A stretch of 64,000 nucleotides of DNA, from assembly GCF_000772085.1 (NCBI RefSeq), contig NZ_CP009755.1, positions 248,001 through 312,000 on the forward strand, written 5' to 3'. This document shows positions 18,396 through 28,750 of this stretch, piece by piece (within the stretch, counting starts at the first letter, position 1; every line of letters starts with the position of its first letter). The translations under genes and the position numbers were made by a program. Under the pieces are notes generated by a model, which saw only the letters and a list, made by a program, of their open reading frames with translations, had not been told where the DNA came from and did not search any database. Source of the DNA: Curtobacterium sp. MR_MD2014. GTDB taxonomy: Bacteria > Actinomycetota > Actinomycetes > Actinomycetales > Microbacteriaceae.

Positions 18396-18590
18396 ATGGC
18401 AGCACCGAACCCGATCCAGGTCCAGAAGTACCTCAGCGGCATCGACTACCCCGCCTCGAAGGAGGACATCGTCGCGACCGCCGAGAAGGAGGACGCCCCC
18501 GGTGACGTCCTGGACGCCCTGAAGGGGATCCCGGACGGCGACTACGACGCCCCCACCGCGGTGACGAAGGCCGTCTCCGACAAGGGCTGA
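18396..18590 (+). CDS. DUF2795 domain protein, 64 aa
   Basis: Small DUF2795 protein common in actinobacteria. The product starts MAAPNPIQVQKYLSGIDYPA and is a single three-helix domain with the family's YLSG-x-DYPASK-x-D-IV pattern and an acidic GIPDGDYDAPTAV end. The family's function is not known; members often sit near stress genes. The ATG at 18396 has GGAAGGAACCGAC upstream as the ribosome site. A 14-bp perfect palindrome CCGGGTCGACCCGG at 18337-18350 precedes it and could be an operator or an attenuator hairpin. A strong terminator follows. Confidence 0.8.
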   Translation: MAAPNPIQVQKYLSGIDYPASKEDIVATAEKEDAPGDVLDALKGIPDGDYDAPTAVTKAVSDKG

Positions 18591-18605
18591 GGCCCTCGCA
18601 CCACC

Positions 18606-18673
18606 CGAGACCCGGGCTGGGCGACGTTCCTCGTGCTCCCGGGCACGAGAGCGGTCGCCCAGCCCGGGTCTCG
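18606..18673. terminator. 20-bp perfect hairpin terminator
   Basis: CGAGACCCGGGCTGGGCGAC (18606-18625) pairs perfectly with its complement at 18654-18673 around a 28-nt loop. It sits between the DUF2795 gene and the convergent thrE gene and can serve both. Confidence 0.85.
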
Positions 18674-18688
18674 TGTCCGGGTGGTCCC

Positions 18689-20197
18689 TCAGCGCGGGCG
18701 GTGGCCCCGCGGCACGGAGCCGTTGCCCGGGTCGTACCCGGTGTCCCGCAGGACGGGGATCGCCGTCGTGTCGTTGTGGACCGAGTGCACCGTCACCCGA
18801 CGCGCCCGCCGCAGGGCCCGTCGCGCGCCGGGGGTCGCCACGAGACCGCCGAGCACGAGCCCCGCGCCGATGCCGAGTGCCACCGAGACGGCCGCCACGA
18901 AGTCGAGCGCGGCGCCGGACGCCCCCGACATGAAGTGCAGCAGGGCATCGGACACCGCGACACCGGGCAGCAGTGCACCGCAGAACGCCGGCACCGCGAT
19001 CGCCGCCACGGCCGTACGCATCCGGGCTGCTGCGATGGTCGACAGCACGCCGAGCAGCACCGACGCGATGAACGTCGCTCCCAGCAGCGGCATGCCGAGG
19101 TGCCGGAGCTCCCAGAGGAACGCGCCGGCGGTGACCGAGAACACCACCGCGACGGGGATGACCCGGGCACTGGCCTGCTGCACGAAGCAGTTCGCCGCCG
19201 CGGACACGACCGTCAGCGACAACGAGGCCCAGAGCGGCAGCGGTTGCAGCACGATGCCGGACGGGTCGACCTCGATGCTGAGCCATTGCAGGACCGCGAT
19301 GCCGGCCGGGACCCCCACGACGATCGCGGCGATCACGAGCACGATGTAGAACGCCCGGGCGACGGCCATGGCCCGGAAGCCGGAGATCGCGTCCTGGGCC
19401 CAGGTGACGAGCGACACGTGGGGCAGCAGCAGGACGACGAGTGCGGCGACCATCGTGGCCGCACCCGTCGCGGTCAGGACGTCGGCCCAGATCGCCAGGG
19501 TGCCGATGGCCGAGGCGACGGCTGCCTGCGCACCGGAGACGAAGAACTGCGGGAAGCCCCTCCCGGTCAGCCAGCGGCCGGACAGGATGATCCCGAACAT
19601 GAGCACGAACGCGCCGACACCGGCGCGCCAACCACCGCCGGCCTGCATCGCGATCGAGGTGCCGAGCACCGAGAGGCCCACGTCGGCGAGCCAGGTCGGC
19701 CACCGGGTCGGCAGCCGCAGGACGGCGACCAGGGCGCTCACCGCGCTCGTCATGTCGCGCTCGCCGTGCACCAGGTCGTCGACGATCTGGTTCGCGCGCG
19801 CGAGCCGGTCGAGGTCGGAGCCGTCGGACTGCACCGTGCGGACCTTGACGAGCGGCGGGTGGTCGGCCGGGGCGTACTGGAGCGTGACCGAGCTGCCGGA
19901 GAAGTCGAGGTCGAGGGGCGCGAGGTTCCACTTCGTGGACACCGCGACGACGGCGGTCTCGACACTGCGGGTGTCCGCACCGGAGGCGAGCATGACCTCG
20001 GCCAGGTCGAGGCAGAAGTCGACGATCTGCACCGGCGAGTACTGCTCGCGCGGGCGGGTGTCCGGGGTGACGTCCTCGTAGATCGTGCCGCGCAGGCGGG
20101 CACGGGCGTCGCGGATGTCGTGCTGTGCGAGGTTGCGGACGCGCGGCCGGGGTGGGCGCCCGGGCCGCGGGACGCCGGGGAGGAACTGCTCGGCCAT
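18689..20197 (-). CDS. thrE: Threonine/serine exporter ThrE family protein
   Basis: 502-aa exporter for threonine and serine in the cytoplasmic membrane. The N-terminal half (about 45-290) is the ThrE/DUF1212 domain, with a soluble part (VDFCLDLAEVMLASGADTRSVETAV) and a helix bundle containing GGGWRAG. The C-terminal half (about 310-450) is the ThrE_2/DUF3815 helical domain. About ten membrane segments are visible, near the corynebacterial ThrE length of 489. The C-terminal tail is basic. The ATG at 20197 starts MAEQFLPGVPRPGRP; no regulator is adjacent. Confidence 0.85.
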   Translation of the reverse strand: MAEQFLPGVPRPGRPPRPRVRNLAQHDIRDARARLRGTIYEDVTPDTRPREQYSPVQIVDFCLDLAEVMLASGADTRSVETAVVAVSTKWNLAPLDLDFSGSSVTLQYAPADHPPLVKVRTVQSDGSDLDRLARANQIVDDLVHGERDMTSAVSALVAVLRLPTRWPTWLADVGLSVLGTSIAMQAGGGWRAGVGAFVLMFGIILSGRWLTGRGFPQFFVSGAQAAVASAIGTLAIWADVLTATGAATMVAALVVLLLPHVSLVTWAQDAISGFRAMAVARAFYIVLVIAAIVVGVPAGIAVLQWLSIEVDPSGIVLQPLPLWASLSLTVVSAAANCFVQQASARVIPVAVVFSVTAGAFLWELRHLGMPLLGATFIASVLLGVLSTIAAARMRTAVAAIAVPAFCGALLPGVAVSDALLHFMSGASGAALDFVAAVSVALGIGAGLVLGGLVATPGARRALRRARRVTVHSVHNDTTAIPVLRDTGYDPGNGSVPRGHRPR

Positions 20198-20261
20198 CAG
20201 ACCATGGTGCCAGCCGCTCGTGCCCGAGTCCGGACGTCCGCTGGACGTTGCCGATGACGGG

Positions 20262-20738
20262 TCAGTGACGGCCCTGCGTGCTGAGTCGTCCGGCTGCGAA
20301 GGCGGTGATGGCCGCGCCGACCAGCACGACGACCTGCCCGGTCAGCTGCAGTCCGGTGGACCGGATCGGCAGCATCGTCTCGCCGGCGAGGGGCGCGTAG
20401 GCGAACCACCCGAACGACGGGTTCGGGGCTGCGAGGAGGAGGACCACGCCGGCGACGAGCACGATGATCCTGACCAGCAGCCCCCGGAGCGTCCAGGTGC
20501 GGGCGAGGCGAGCTGCGCAGGCGGCCGCGACGATCCCACCGAGCAGGGCGAGGACCGCCCCCGCGACGAGCTGTCCGGGGCGGTCCCCGCTGACGAACGC
20601 GAAGTCACCGCCCGATGTACCCGCGAGCCAGCCGGACGAGTCGAGTCGCCGCACCGCCAGGAACACCACGCCGACGAGGGCGACGAGTGCGCCCACCCAC
20701 GTGACGACGTGCGTGCGGGTGCGGAAGAGGCGGCGCAT
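20262..20738 (-). CDS. Four-helix membrane protein of unknown function
   Basis: 158-aa membrane protein. Hydrophobic helices lie at about 12-30, 55-80, 88-104 and 128-150, with a short periplasmic loop (NPSFGWFAYAPLAGET). No family recognised. I choose the ATG at 20738 over the GTG at 20747 because TACGGT (20746-20751, minus strand) ends 7 nt before the ATG, which fits a leaderless start, while the GTG would overlap the hexamer. It is 64 nt upstream of thrE in the same direction. Confidence 0.65.
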   Translation of the reverse strand: MRRLFRTRTHVVTWVGALVALVGVVFLAVRRLDSSGWLAGTSGGDFAFVSGDRPGQLVAGAVLALLGGIVAAACAARLARTWTLRGLLVRIIVLVAGVVLLLAAPNPSFGWFAYAPLAGETMLPIRSTGLQLTGQVVVLVGAAITAFAAGRLSTQGRH

Positions 20739-20765
20739 GCGCCCCACCGTACCGACGGACGGACG

Positions 20766-20797
20766 GGAGGCGCGGTGCCAGCTGGCACCGCGCCTCC
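20766..20797. repeat. GGGAGGC-family hairpin
   Basis: GGAGGCGCGGTGCC (20766-20779) and GGCACCGCGCCTCC (20784-20797) form a perfect 14-bp stem around AGCT, with flanking ACGGAC/GTCCGT extending it imperfectly. The core is identical to that at 17027-17060 apart from one loop base. It probably terminates the osmC-like gene transcript, which ends at 20818 on the minus strand. Confidence 0.85.
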
Positions 20798-20817
20798 AGT
20801 CCGTACCGGGGTCGCGA

Positions 20818-21258
20818 CTACTGCTCGAAGGTCGCCTTGAGCTCGATGTCGACGCCGGTGAGCGCCTTGGAGACCGGGCAGGTCGCCTTGGCCTCGTCGG
20901 CCGCCTTCAGGAAGGCGGCCTCGTCGATGCCGGAGACCTCACCGTTGACGGTGAGGGTGATGCCGGTGAGCTTGAAGCCGCCGGCGCTGTCCGGGCCGAG
21001 CGAGACGTCGGCCTTGACGTCGAGGGCCTCGACGGTGCCGCCGGCCTCGCCGAGGATCGCGGAGAACTGCATCGCGTAGCAGGCCGAGTGGGCCGCGGCG
21101 ATGAGCTCCTCGGGGCTGGTGGTGCCACCGGCCTCGTCCGCGGCGCGCTTCGGGAAGGAGACGTCGTAGGTGCCGACCTTCGAGCTCGACAGCTCGACCT
21201 GGCCGGAACCGTCGTTGAGGCCGCCCTGCCAGGCGGTGCGTGCGGTGCGCGTGGGCAT
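20818..21258 (-). CDS. OsmC family peroxiredoxin
   Basis: 146-aa OsmC/Ohr-type thiol peroxidase that reduces organic hydroperoxides. The two catalytic cysteines are visible: one in AAHSACYAMQFS near residue 60 and one in AKATCPVSKAL near 125. The N-terminal RTARTAWQGGL and TSPEELIAAAH segments match OsmC proper rather than Ohr. The ATG at 21258 has AAAGGAG directly upstream. It is divergent from a zinc alcohol dehydrogenase across 156 nt. No MarR/OhrR-type regulator is adjacent, so general stress control is likely. Confidence 0.9.
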   Translation of the reverse strand: MPTRTARTAWQGGLNDGSGQVELSSSKVGTYDVSFPKRAADEAGGTTSPEELIAAAHSACYAMQFSAILGEAGGTVEALDVKADVSLGPDSAGGFKLTGITLTVNGEVSGIDEAAFLKAADEAKATCPVSKALTGVDIELKATFEQ

Positions 21259-21414
21259 AGCCGCTCCTTTCGTGTGGGGGAGGCCCCGTTCAGGGCCGAC
21301 GCCAGTCAACCGGAGAACGACCGTTCTCGCAACCGGCTCTCGGGGAAGACGCAGGATGTCCGGCGACCGAGATGCGCAACAGGTGTAGTTTTGACGGAGA
21401 TCGAAGGAGAACCC

Positions 21415-22458
21415 GTGCACGCCGTCGTGTTCGAGCAGTTCCGGACGTTCCCCGTCCTGACCGAGGTCGAGAAGCCCGTCCCGGGACCCGGGGAGGTGCT
21501 CCTCGAGGTCGCCGGTGCCGGGGCGTGCCACTCCGACGTCGCCGTCTACCGCGAGTTCCAGGAGGGGCAGCCGGGCGCGCAGGCCCCCGGCTTCGTCCTC
21601 GGGCACGAGACCTCCGGGTGGGTCGAGGCCGTCGGTGACGGGGTGAGCGGCTTCACCGAGGGCGACGCCTACCTCGTCTACGGGCCGGTCGGGTGCGGGC
21701 ACTGCGCGTCCTGTTCGAAGGGCCAGGACACCTACTGCGAGAACGCCGCCACCAACCCGTACGCGGCCATCGGTCTCGGTCGGGACGGCGGCATGGCGGA
21801 GTACGTGACCGTCCCGGCGCGCAACCTCGTGTCGCTCGGTGACGCCGACCCGATCGCGGCGGCACCGCTCAGCGACGCCGCGCTCACGCCGTACCACGCG
21901 ATCAAGGCAGCGATGCCGAACCTGGCTGGCGGCGGCAGGTACGCGCTCGTGGTGGGGCTCGGCGGTCTCGGGCAGATCGCCGTGCAGATCCTCACGGCGC
22001 TCACCGGCGCCACGGTCATCGCGACCGACACGAAGCAGGACGCGATGGACCGTGCCGCGGCCCGCGGTGCGGTCACCGTCCCCGCCGGGCCGGACCAGGC
22101 CACCGCGATCCGCGAGCTCACCGGCGGCAAGGGCGTCGATGCCGCGTTCGACTTCGTCGGTGCGACGCCGACGATCGCGACCGCGAAGGCCTCGATGGCG
22201 ATCGGCGGACGGCTGACCGTCGTCGGGATCGCCGGCGGGACCGTCGAGTGGGACTTCTTCACGACGCCGTACGAGTCGACGATCACGAACACCTACTGGG
22301 GCACGATCGAGGACCTGCACGAGGTCGTCGCGATGTACCGAGCGGGGCAGATCGAGCCCGACGTCGAGCGGTTCGCGTTGTCCGACGCGCTCGAGGCCTA
22401 CCGCAAGCTCGAGGCCGGCGAGCTGTCCGGCCGCGCGGTGGTCGTCCCGACGCTGTAG
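21415..22458 (+). CDS. NAD(P)-dependent zinc alcohol dehydrogenase
   Basis: 347-aa medium-chain dehydrogenase. Catalytic-zinc ligands are Cys in GAGACHSDV near residue 39 and GHETSGWVEAVG near 61. The structural-zinc loop is CGHCASCSKGQDTYC. The Rossmann motif VVGLGGLGQIAVQ is near 178, followed by an Asp (ATDTKQD) that favours NAD. The GTG at 21415 has AAGGAG 5 nt upstream; the frame is open far upstream but that part is not protein-like. Likely substrates are short or medium alcohols or aldehydes. A 53-nt tract of only G and C follows the stop directly. Confidence 0.88.
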   Translation: MHAVVFEQFRTFPVLTEVEKPVPGPGEVLLEVAGAGACHSDVAVYREFQEGQPGAQAPGFVLGHETSGWVEAVGDGVSGFTEGDAYLVYGPVGCGHCASCSKGQDTYCENAATNPYAAIGLGRDGGMAEYVTVPARNLVSLGDADPIAAAPLSDAALTPYHAIKAAMPNLAGGGRYALVVGLGGLGQIAVQILTALTGATVIATDTKQDAMDRAAARGAVTVPAGPDQATAIRELTGGKGVDAAFDFVGATPTIATAKASMAIGGRLTVVGIAGGTVEWDFFTTPYESTITNTYWGTIEDLHEVVAMYRAGQIEPDVERFALSDALEAYRKLEAGELSGRAVVVPTL

Positions 22459-22510
22459 CGGCGGCCGCGGCCGCGGCCGCCGCGGCCGCGGCGGCGGCGG
22501 CCGCCGCGGC
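22458..22510. repeat. 53-nt GC-only tract with four NotI sites
   Basis: From the last base of the dehydrogenase stop codon there are 53 consecutive G/C bases built of GCGGCC and GCC/GCG units. GCGGCCGC occurs at 22461, 22467, 22473 and 22482. Read as codons in either direction it gives polyalanine, which is why long spurious frames cross it. Replication slippage of short GC units is the likely origin. Confidence 0.85.
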
Positions 22511-22514
22511 TGCC

Positions 22515-22582
22515 CGAGGCTCGGCTGGGCGGACGGTTTCGCGGCCACTGGGCCGCGAACGTGTCCGCATGCGCGAGCCTCG
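22515..22582. terminator. Nested hairpin between convergent genes
   Basis: Three nested stems are visible: CGAGGCTCG/CGAGCCTCG (22515-22523 with 22574-22582), GCGGAC/GTCCGC (22529-22534 with 22563-22568), and TTCGCGGCC/GGCCGCGAA (22538-22546 with 22551-22559) around an ACTG loop. It lies between the dehydrogenase and the GntR gene and should terminate both. Confidence 0.75.
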
Positions 22583-22610
22583 GCCGCGCGGCCCGTGCGG
22601 GTCGCGCCGG

Positions 22611-23312
22611 TCAGACCGCGGGGCCGGCGGTCCGCAGGGCGTCGGCCTGCTCCGGGGAGGAGCGCGCCGCGTACCCGATGCGGCTCTCGCGGACGTGCCA
22701 GGCCATCCGCTCGGCGGCCTGCTCGACGTCCCCCGCGTCGATCGCGGCCAGGATGCGCCGGTGGTCGGGCCACAGCCGCTTGCCGCGCGACGAGGTGTCG
22801 AGCGCGTAGAGCCACTCGATCTTCCGCGAGAGCTGCCGGAGCAGGGTCGCGAGCGTCGTGCTGCCGGAGAGCTCGGCGACCAGCAGGTGGAAGCGCTCGT
22901 TCAGGTCGACGAGCAGGTCGAGCTCGTCCCGCTCGACGGCTGCGTCACCCTCGTCGAGGACGGCCCCGAGTTCGCGGCGCACGCGCCACCAGTCCTCCGG
23001 CGGGGCCTCCGCGTCGAAGAGCGTGCGCGCCCGGGTCGCGGCGCGGCGGGCGGTGGCGGTCTCGAGCGACTCGCGGACCGCGAACAGGTCGTCGGCCTCG
23101 TCGAACGGGATGTCGGCGATGCGCGAGCCCACGTTCGGGCGCGACACCACGAAGCCCTCGCCCTCGAGCCCGCGGAGTGCCTCGCGGACCGGCACCCGGG
23201 AGACCCCGTGCCGCTCCGCGAGGAACGCCTCGGTCACCCGGGTGCCCGGTTGCAGGGCGCCGGTCACGATGTCGTGGCGGATGGCGTCGATGACGCTCGT
23301 CCCGTTCAGCAC
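22611..23312 (-). CDS. GntR family regulator with FCD domain, peptide cassette
   Basis: 233-aa regulator. The winged helix-turn-helix is at about 8-70 (VIDAIRHDIVTGALQPGTRV, then GVSRVPVREALRGLEGEGFV). The FCD domain at about 85-215 has the metal-site pattern DLNERFHLLVAELSG and a late WPDHRRILAAIDAGD. The GTG at 23312 is chosen because upstream residues are not protein-like. It is the last gene of the minus-strand peptide-transport and gamma-glutamyltransferase cassette, with 46 nt between it and the ATPase gene, and it may control the promoter at 30499-30527. Such regulators bind TTGTATACAA-like sites. Confidence 0.82.
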   Translation of the reverse strand: MLNGTSVIDAIRHDIVTGALQPGTRVTEAFLAERHGVSRVPVREALRGLEGEGFVVSRPNVGSRIADIPFDEADDLFAVRESLETATARRAATRARTLFDAEAPPEDWWRVRRELGAVLDEGDAAVERDELDLLVDLNERFHLLVAELSGSTTLATLLRQLSRKIEWLYALDTSSRGKRLWPDHRRILAAIDAGDVEQAAERMAWHVRESRIGYAARSSPEQADALRTAGPAV

Positions 23313-23358
23313 GGTGCCGATCGTGCCACACCGCGCCGGTCGCCCACCCGGGACGCCG

Positions 23359-25008
<1,650 letters not shown>

Positions 25009-25018
25009 GGTCCGGTCC

Positions 25019-26914
25019 TCAGCGTCCTGCGGCATAGCCCTGTGCTCCTCGCGGGTTGGCGGCGGCGCCCATGACGCCGGTGTCGGGGTCGCGCGTCACG
25101 CACGACAGACGGCCGAGCGACCAGTCGCCGGCGCGGGTGACGACGTGGCCGAGCTCCTCGAGCCCGGCGATGACGTCGTCACCGAGGCGGTCCTCGACGA
25201 CGAGGCCGCCCGGGGTCCAGGTGCGGGGCCAGAACGACCCCGGGAACGACGTCGTGTGCAGTGCGGGTGCGTCGATCGCCTGCTGCGGGGACCACCCGCC
25301 GACGATCGTGCGGAGCAGGAAGAGCAGCTGCCACTGGTCCTGCTGGTCGCCGCCCGGGCTGCCCATCGCGACCACCGGCTCGCCGTCCCGGAGCACGAGC
25401 GTCGGGGTGAGCGTCGTGCGGGGTCGAGCGCCCGGGGTGAGCGTGGACGCCGTGCCCTCCTCGAGCCAGGTCATCTGCATGCGGGTGCCGAGGCAGAACC
25501 CGAGCTCCGGGATCGTCGGCGACGACTGCAGCCACCCGCCGGAGGGCGTCGCGCTGACGATGTTGCCCCAGCGGTCGACGACGTCGATGTGGCACGTGTC
25601 ACCGCGGGTCTCGCCCGTCTCCATCACGATCGGCTCACCGCGGTCCTCGTGCACGGGGGCATCCTCGGCCGGTGCGGCCACCGCGTTGCCGCGGGCGCCG
25701 GGGACGGTGGGCTCGCCGACACCGGCGATCGACTCGCCGCGCGGTGTGTACGTCTCACGCAGCGGGGGCATCGCACCCGCGGGCACCGAGACCGACCCCG
25801 GTCGCAGCTCGTGCGACGCACGGTCACCGATCAGGGCGCGACGCGCGTCGGAGTACGCGTCGGAGAGCAGCTCGGCCATCGGGACGTCGCCGTCGCCGTA
25901 GTACGCCTCGCGGTCGGCGAGCGCGAGCTTCTGCGCCTCGGCGATCGTGTGCGCGCCGAGGACGGTCGACGGATCGAGCCGCTCGTCGTCCAGTGGGTCG
26001 AGCAGGCGGAGGGTCTGCAGGAGCGCCGGACCCTGGCCCCACGGCCCGGTCTTCGCGATCGTGTGGCCCCGGAACTCCGCGGTCGTCGCGGGCTCGGTCG
26101 ACGCGCGGAACGCCGCGAGGTCGCTCGCGCGGACCACCCCGGCGTGGTCGGTGCCGGACGCGTGGCGGTGCGGGGCGCGGACGAAGGCGTCGACTGCCTG
26201 CGCGACGAAGCCCTCGGCCCACTCGGTGCGGGCGGCCTCGATACGCGTGACGCGCGCGCCCTCGCCGTCCACGGTGCCGGACCCTGCCTGCACGAGCCGT
26301 TCCAGGACCGAGGCCCAGGTCTCGTTGCGCACCATCGACCCGGCGGCCGGCACCGAGCCTCCCGGCAGCCACCGCTCGGCGGAGGACGGCCAGTGGTCGC
26401 GGAACAGGTCCTGCACGGTCGCGATGGTTGCGACCACGCGGGGCGCGACCGGGTGGCCGTCACGGGCGTACCCGATCGCGGGGGCGAGGACGTCGGCGAG
26501 CTCCCACGTGCCGTGCTCGGCGAGGAGCAGCAGCCACGCGTCGACGGCACCGGGGACGGCGGCCGCCAGCGCGCCCGCCCCCGGGACCAGGTCCAGGCCC
26601 TCGGACCGGAAGTGCTCCGGCGTCGCGCCGGCCGGGGCCGGTCCCTGGCCCACGAGGACGGTCGGTGCCCTGTCGGACGCCGTCGCGAAGATCGCGGTCA
26701 CGTCGCCACCGGGTCCGTTCAGGTGCGGTTCGACGACGTGCAGGACGAAGGCGCCGGCGACGGCGGCGTCGAAGGCGTTGCCGCCGCGCTCGAGGACCGA
26801 CTGCGCCGTCGCGGTCGCGATCCAGTGCGTCGACGCGGCCATCCCGAAGGTGCCCTGCAGGTCCGGACGGGTGGTCTCCGTCGGCGGGGTGGTGAAGGCG
26901 GGGTTGGTGCTCAT
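25019..26914 (-). CDS. Gamma-glutamyltransferase family enzyme
   Basis: 631-aa Ntn-hydrolase proenzyme of the GGT/YwrD-like branch. It should cleave itself before Thr440 (GDTCHIDVVDRWGN), which then acts as the nucleophile; a Cys stands where many GGTs have a second Thr. Other landmarks are PHLNGPGGD near residue 65, PRTTLTPTLVLRDG, and GSPGGDQQDQWQLL for the oxyanion region. There is no signal peptide, unlike secreted GGTs, so it probably acts in the cytoplasm on imported peptides. It lies between the permease and ATPase genes of one peptide importer. Acylase activity is an alternative. Confidence 0.85.
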   Translation of the reverse strand: MSTNPAFTTPPTETTRPDLQGTFGMAASTHWIATATAQSVLERGGNAFDAAVAGAFVLHVVEPHLNGPGGDVTAIFATASDRAPTVLVGQGPAPAGATPEHFRSEGLDLVPGAGALAAAVPGAVDAWLLLLAEHGTWELADVLAPAIGYARDGHPVAPRVVATIATVQDLFRDHWPSSAERWLPGGSVPAAGSMVRNETWASVLERLVQAGSGTVDGEGARVTRIEAARTEWAEGFVAQAVDAFVRAPHRHASGTDHAGVVRASDLAAFRASTEPATTAEFRGHTIAKTGPWGQGPALLQTLRLLDPLDDERLDPSTVLGAHTIAEAQKLALADREAYYGDGDVPMAELLSDAYSDARRALIGDRASHELRPGSVSVPAGAMPPLRETYTPRGESIAGVGEPTVPGARGNAVAAPAEDAPVHEDRGEPIVMETGETRGDTCHIDVVDRWGNIVSATPSGGWLQSSPTIPELGFCLGTRMQMTWLEEGTASTLTPGARPRTTLTPTLVLRDGEPVVAMGSPGGDQQDQWQLLFLLRTIVGGWSPQQAIDAPALHTTSFPGSFWPRTWTPGGLVVEDRLGDDVIAGLEELGHVVTRAGDWSLGRLSCVTRDPDTGVMGAAANPRGAQGYAAGR

Positions 26915-26924
26915 GGTGCTGGTG

Positions 26925-27800
26925 CTACTTCCGGTCCGAGGCGGTGGGGTCGAGGGCGTCGCGCAGGGCGTCCCCGAACAGGTTGAAGCCGAGGCAGATG
27001 ACGGCGATCGCGACCCCCGGCACGACGGCGGCCCACGGCGCCTGGCCGAGGTACTGCTGCGCGTCCGAGAGCATGATGCCGAGGCTCGGCGTGGGCGGCT
27101 GGATGCCGAGCCCGAGGAAGGACAGCAGTGCCTCGCCGATCACCGCGACCGGCATGATCACGGTGGCCTGCACGATGATCGCCGAGACGCAGTTCGGCAG
27201 GACGTGCTGCGCGATGATGCGCGCGCCGCCGGCGTCCAGCGTCCTCGCGCTCGTCACGAAGTCGGCGCTCGTGATCCGCAGGGTCTCACCGCGGACGATG
27301 CGGATCATCGCCGGCACGTGCGAGATGCCGATCGCGATCACGGCGTTCGACAGGCTCGGCCCGCTGATCGCCGCGAGCCCGACCGCGATGATGAGGAACG
27401 GGAACGCGAGGGCGACGTCGGTCAGGCGGGAGATGATCGCGTCGAGCCAGCGCCAGTACCCGGCGAGCAGACCGAGCGGGGTGCCGACCACGACGGCGAG
27501 CAGCACCGACAGCACGCCGACGACGAGCGAGACCTGGATCCCGTACAGCGTGCGGGACAGGATGTCGCGGCCGAGGTCGTCGGTGCCGAACCCGAAGCCC
27601 ACGGTGAAGGGCACCTGGAACGGCAGGTCGAAGTGCGTCGCGGTCGGGTCGTGCGGTGCGACGAGCGGTGCGGTGATCCCGGCGAGCACGACGACGGCGA
27701 GCATGATGCCGCCCGTCATGCCGAGCCGGTTCGTCCGGACCTGCTTCCAGATGCGACCGCGGCTCGAGCCCAGGTCGAAGGGAGCGGTGATGGTGGTCAT
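26925..27800 (-). CDS. Peptide ABC transporter permease (DppC/OppC type)
   Basis: 291-aa inner-membrane permease of the BPD_transp_1 family with an N-terminal helix (about 28-50), an external loop with GTDDLGRDILSRTLYG, and five more helices. The cytoplasmic coupling loop is visible as FVTSARTLDAGGARIIAQHVLPN, which contacts the ATPase. The ATG at 27800 overlaps the TGA of the DppB-type gene by 4 nt, and the gamma-glutamyltransferase starts 10 nt after its stop, so the genes form one transcript. Confidence 0.9.
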   Translation of the reverse strand: MTTITAPFDLGSSRGRIWKQVRTNRLGMTGGIMLAVVVLAGITAPLVAPHDPTATHFDLPFQVPFTVGFGFGTDDLGRDILSRTLYGIQVSLVVGVLSVLLAVVVGTPLGLLAGYWRWLDAIISRLTDVALAFPFLIIAVGLAAISGPSLSNAVIAIGISHVPAMIRIVRGETLRITSADFVTSARTLDAGGARIIAQHVLPNCVSAIIVQATVIMPVAVIGEALLSFLGLGIQPPTPSLGIMLSDAQQYLGQAPWAAVVPGVAIAVICLGFNLFGDALRDALDPTASDRK

Positions 27801-28750
27801 GCGGTGCCTCCGACGCGGATCTTCGGGTTGATGACGGAGTACAGGACGTCCACGGCGAAGTTGATGAGGACGTAGCCCAGGGTGATCACGAGCACGACGG
27901 CCTGGATGACCGGGTAGTCGCGGGTGAACACGGCGTCGAGCGTGAGCTTGCCGAACCCGGGCAGGGCGAAGATGCGCTCCGTGACGACCGCGCCCGAGAT
28001 GAGGCCACCGAGCTGCAGGCCGACGATCGTGACGACGACGATCATCGAGTTGCGCAGGCCGTAGCGGAAGAGCACCCGCGGGCGGCTGAGCCCCTTCGCG
28101 CGGGCGGTCCGGACGAAGTCGGTCTTCATCGTCTCGATCATCGACGCGCGGGTCTGGCGCATGATGACGGCCGCGAGCGACGTGCCGAGGATGAGCGCCG
28201 GGAGCGTCAGGTGGTGCAGCGCGCCGAGCGGGTCCCGCGTCACCGGGACGTAGCCCGAGGCGGGGAACCAGCCGAGGCCCGCCGCGAGCCAGACGATCGC
28301 GAGGATGCCGAGCCAGAAGTTCGGCACGCTCAGGCCGACGAGCGCGGCGGCGTTCGCCATCCACTCGGGCCACCGGCCGCGGTAGCGCTCGGCGAGGGTG
28401 CCGAGGGCGACCCCCACGACGACCGCGACCACGATCGCGTAGAGCGCGAGCCACAGTGTGACGGGGAGCGTCGAGCCGAGCAGGTCCGTGACCGGGGTGC
28501 CGGTGCGGGTGGACTGTCCGAGGTCGCCCTGCAGTGCGTTGACGACGAAGCGCCAGTACTGCACGAGCAGGGAGTCGTCGAGGCCGAGGTCGGCGCGGAC
28601 GGCGGCGAGCCGCTCGGGGCTCGCCTCCTCGCCGGCCAGGGCCAGGGCCGGGTCGCCCGGCAGCTGCCGGACCCCGAAGAAGACCACGATCGAGGCGAGG
28701 ACGAGCGTGAGCGCCGCCTGCCAGAGCCGTGTCAGGACGTACCGGGTCAC
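27797..28750 (-). CDS. Peptide ABC transporter permease (DppB/OppB type)
   Basis: 317-aa permease with the typical start of this subfamily (TRYVLTRLWQAALTLVLASI), the loop QLPGDPALALAGEEASPE and the coupling motif FVRTARAKGLSRPRVLFRYGLRN in overlapping parts. Six helices are visible. The GTG at 28750 lies within the stop of the binding-protein gene (GTGA overlap), indicating coupled translation. It pairs with the DppC-type permease downstream. Confidence 0.9.
   Translation of the reverse strand: MTRYVLTRLWQAALTLVLASIVVFFGVRQLPGDPALALAGEEASPERLAAVRADLGLDDSLLVQYWRFVVNALQGDLGQSTRTGTPVTDLLGSTLPVTLWLALYAIVVAVVVGVALGTLAERYRGRWPEWMANAAALVGLSVPNFWLGILAIVWLAAGLGWFPASGYVPVTRDPLGALHHLTLPALILGTSLAAVIMRQTRASMIETMKTDFVRTARAKGLSRPRVLFRYGLRNSMIVVVTIVGLQLGGLISGAVVTERIFALPGFGKLTLDAVFTRDYPVIQAVVLVITLGYVLINFAVDVLYSVINPKIRVGGTA

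Noticed and set aside
22248..22570. Frames with a run of 19 or more alanines after the alcohol dehydrogenase.
   Set aside because: They read the 53-nt GC-only tract; there is no start signal and no recognisable protein around it.
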